Assembly: GCA_025054515.1 (NCBI GenBank)
Contig: JANWZT010000089.1
Span: forward strand, 1 to 5,142
Length of the DNA stretch: 5,142 nt
Direction of reading: 5' to 3'
From: Candidatus Caldarchaeum sp.
GTDB lineage: Archaea; Thermoproteota; Nitrososphaeria_A; Caldarchaeales; Caldarchaeaceae
Positions 3,878 to 5,142 of this stretch are shown here, one piece after another. The first letter of the stretch is position 1. Each line of letters starts with the position of its first letter. Made by a program: the position numbers and the translations under genes. The notes below the pieces were generated by a model that had not been told where the DNA came from, did not search any database, and saw only the letters and a program-made list of their open reading frames with translations.

Positions 3878-4708
3878 CTACCCGATTCTTCCGAGATATT
3901 CTGGCTTGAGAAACCTTTCGAGGAAAAGCATGAAGACGATGCTTGAAAGCAGCAGAACTATGGCTGTTGCCGACGCGAACTGCATGTTGTAGCCGCTCGC
4001 GCTGTAGAGCAGCATCGGAAGGGTGACGACCGACGGCAACCCGATGAAGAACGTTCCCATGAATTCGTCGAACGAGTAGAGGAAAACGAATACGCTGCTG
4101 GCGAGGATTCCGGGCGTGGCCAGCGGGAAGGTTACTCTGAAGAAGGTGGTTATGGATGATGCGCCGCTCATTCGCGCGGCTTCTTCGAGGACCGGTGGTA
4201 TGGCTTTGAAGGTGGCGGTGTTTATCCAGATCGCGAAGACGAGGCTGGGGACGACGTGTGCAATAACTACTCCGGGGATCGTTCCGACGAGGTCTAGGGA
4301 GTAGAAAATTCTCATGAGGTTGATGTAGACGGGCTGTAGTGGGAAGGCTTGGGGCATCAAGAATAGAAAGATCAATGCGGGTTTGTATGGTATTCTGTAC
4401 CGGGCGAGGGCGTAGCTGGTTGGAAGGGATATCGCCAGAGTCAGAGGAGTTACGATGAGGGCGATGGTTACGCTGTTCCAGAAGGCGTCGACGATGCTGA
4501 CGGCTCCGATGGCGTATCCTTTCCTCAGCCCAAGCGCTTCAAGCCAGTAATCCATTCCCAATTCCTGTGGGATTGGGTTGGGCCAGTACCATCTGATGGC
4601 GACTGACCAGAGGACGAGGCTGACGAACGGCGTCAATATCCACCAGAAGATTAGGACGAGGGCGACCAGCTTAACCGATTGGATCAAAGCTTTCCTTTTA
4701 ACGCTCAT
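3878..4708 (-). CDS. ABC transporter inner-membrane permease, PotC/sugar-importer type
   Basis: 276 residues, full length for a binding-protein-dependent transport permease. Hydrophobic segments lie at about 12-37, 76-101, 109-131, 141-163, 199-221 and 243-264. The coupling loop carries a good EAA motif, EEAARMSGASSITTFFRVTFP (175-195), which contacts the ATPase. SFDEFMGTFFIG (212-223) is typical of PotC-like permeases (spermidine/putrescine, iron, phosphonate), while the stretch around 150-175 also resembles sugar-type (UgpE/MalG) permeases. The substrate cannot be told without the binding protein. The ATG is preceded by a GAGGGG ribosome-binding site five nt upstream, and the gene overlaps the 3' end of the other permease by 11 bp, so the two are translated as a pair. 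It is the last gene of its operon and runs head-on into tRNA-Trp with no visible T-tract. Confidence 0.87.
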   Translation of the reverse strand: MSVKRKALIQSVKLVALVLIFWWILTPFVSLVLWSVAIRWYWPNPIPQELGMDYWLEALGLRKGYAIGAVSIVDAFWNSVTIALIVTPLTLAISLPTSYALARYRIPYKPALIFLFLMPQAFPLQPVYINLMRIFYSLDLVGTIPGVVIAHVVPSLVFAIWINTATFKAIPPVLEEAARMSGASSITTFFRVTFPLATPGILASSVFVFLYSFDEFMGTFFIGLPSVVTLPMLLYSASGYNMQFASATAIVLLLSSIVFMLFLERFLKPEYLGRIG

Positions 4709-5142
4709 AGATGCCCCTCTTGGTCATCTCTCGCAAATAATATACGGAGAAGAATCCGACCATGACGTAGGATATTACGCCGAGTGCGTTGGCGGTTCCC
4801 CAGTCGCCGAATAGGGTTACGCGGTGTGCCATGTCGACCGTGATCGTGGTGGGCTTGGCTCCTCCTATCAGCATGTAGGGAAGCGTGAAAGTGCTTAGGT
4901 TCGACGCGAAAGTTAGGATGAAGGCTATGGCGATGTTGGCCCTCGCCATCGGAAGTAGAATTCGGAGAAGAATGTTGGCGTGCCCTGCTCCGGCGACTCT
5001 CGCCGCCTCGATGTAGCTGTCGCGAATCATCAAAAACCCGCTCAAAATTATCAAAGTCATGAAAGGAGTTTGCTTCCACACAAACCCGATCAAAATGCCT
5101 CGCCAGTCAAACAACTGCAACGGGTTTGACAAGTCGACCAAT
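4698..5142 (-). CDS. ABC transporter inner-membrane permease, PotB/sugar-importer type, 5' end outside window
   Basis: 147 residues from the right edge, about the C-terminal half of a permease of about 280 residues. The frame is still open at the edge, and the TTG at 5139-5141 is probably an internal leucine. Seen: hydrophobic segments at about 16-38, 68-92 and 118-136, and the coupling motif DSYIEAARVAGAGHANILLR (41-60), a clear EAA---G loop. STFTLPYMLIGG (83-94) is typical of PotB-like permeases; the GDWGTANALGVI stretch recalls sugar-type permeases. It should heterodimerise with the downstream permease, its partner in an overlapping operon. The ATPase and binding protein are not in view and would be expected beyond the right edge or elsewhere. 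Substrate unknown. Confidence 0.87.
   Translation of the reverse strand, partial: LVDLSNPLQLFDWRGILIGFVWKQTPFMTLIILSGFLMIRDSYIEAARVAGAGHANILLRILLPMARANIAIAFILTFASNLSTFTLPYMLIGGAKPTTITVDMAHRVTLFGDWGTANALGVISYVMVGFFSVYYLREMTKRGIYER
4714..4719 (-). promoter_or_regulatory. Shine-Dalgarno site of the downstream permease
   Basis: On the minus strand this reads GAGGGG, five nt before ATG 4708, inside the last codons of the upstream permease. It decides the 11-bp overlapping start. Confidence 0.55.

Noticed and set aside
3771..3992. Plus-strand open frame of 73 codons across the tRNA
   Set aside because: It overlaps the whole tRNA and the antisense of the permease; no protein-like features.
4705..5079. 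Minus-strand 124-codon frame overlapping the partial permease
   Set aside because: Its His/Arg-rich composition is typical of an out-of-frame reading; the other frame has a clear permease with an EAA loop.
1..5142. Mobile element, CRISPR array or novel defence system
   Set aside because: No transposase, integrase, repeat-spacer pattern, target-site duplication or defence-type domain was seen; every sizeable gene fits a housekeeping or transport family.

Overview
The window is a compact piece of an archaeal chromosome. The evidence for an archaeon is: a free-standing archaeal-type 5S rRNA; a tRNA-Trp interrupted at 37/38 by a short intron that folds into a bulge-helix-bulge and lacks an encoded CCA; TATA-like boxes 26-30 nt upstream of several genes, fitting leaderless or nearly leaderless transcripts; GGTGA-type Shine-Dalgarno sites inside operons; and a WtpABC-type oxyanion transporter. 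A TACK-group (Thermoproteota) archaeon fits best. A Caldarchaeales/Aigarchaeota relative is a guess that cannot be proved from this window.

Layout: (1) 79-558 (+), a YbaK/ProX-family aminoacyl-tRNA deacylase-like protein; (2) 610-750 (+), an unannotated 46-residue single-span membrane protein with its own AT-rich promoter-like box; (3) about 785-898 (+), 5S rRNA with a TATA box; (4) 903-1418 (-), a ModE-like regulator (winged helix plus one Mop domain) that runs convergently into the 5S gene; (5) a 69-nt divergent intergenic region (1419-1487) with one palindromic TATA box and several inverted repeats; (6) 1488-3732 (+), a tightly overlapping wtpA-wtpB-wtpC-like operon encoding a molybdate/tungstate-type ABC importer; (7) 3774-3874 (+), intron-containing tRNA-Trp(CCA); (8) 3878-4708 and 4698->5142 (-), two overlapping inner-membrane permeases of a second ABC importer (PotB/PotC or sugar type), running convergently into the tRNA gene and cut by the right edge.

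How it works together: the ModE-like protein combines a DNA-binding domain with an oxyanion-binding Mop domain and is divergent from the importer, so it is the obvious candidate to sense intracellular molybdate/tungstate and control the transporter and itself from the shared promoter. Several parts of this importer depart from the textbook family: there is no lipobox, probable oxyanion ligands are replaced in the binding protein, the ATPase signature is LSQGE, and the ATPase has no C-terminal TOBE/Mop domain. Its substrate and regulation therefore deserve a direct test. Both stable RNA genes end within about 3-5 nt of the stop codon of an opposing protein gene with no obvious T-tract between, which predicts overlapping antisense 3' ends. 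No mobile element, CRISPR array or novel multi-gene system was seen.
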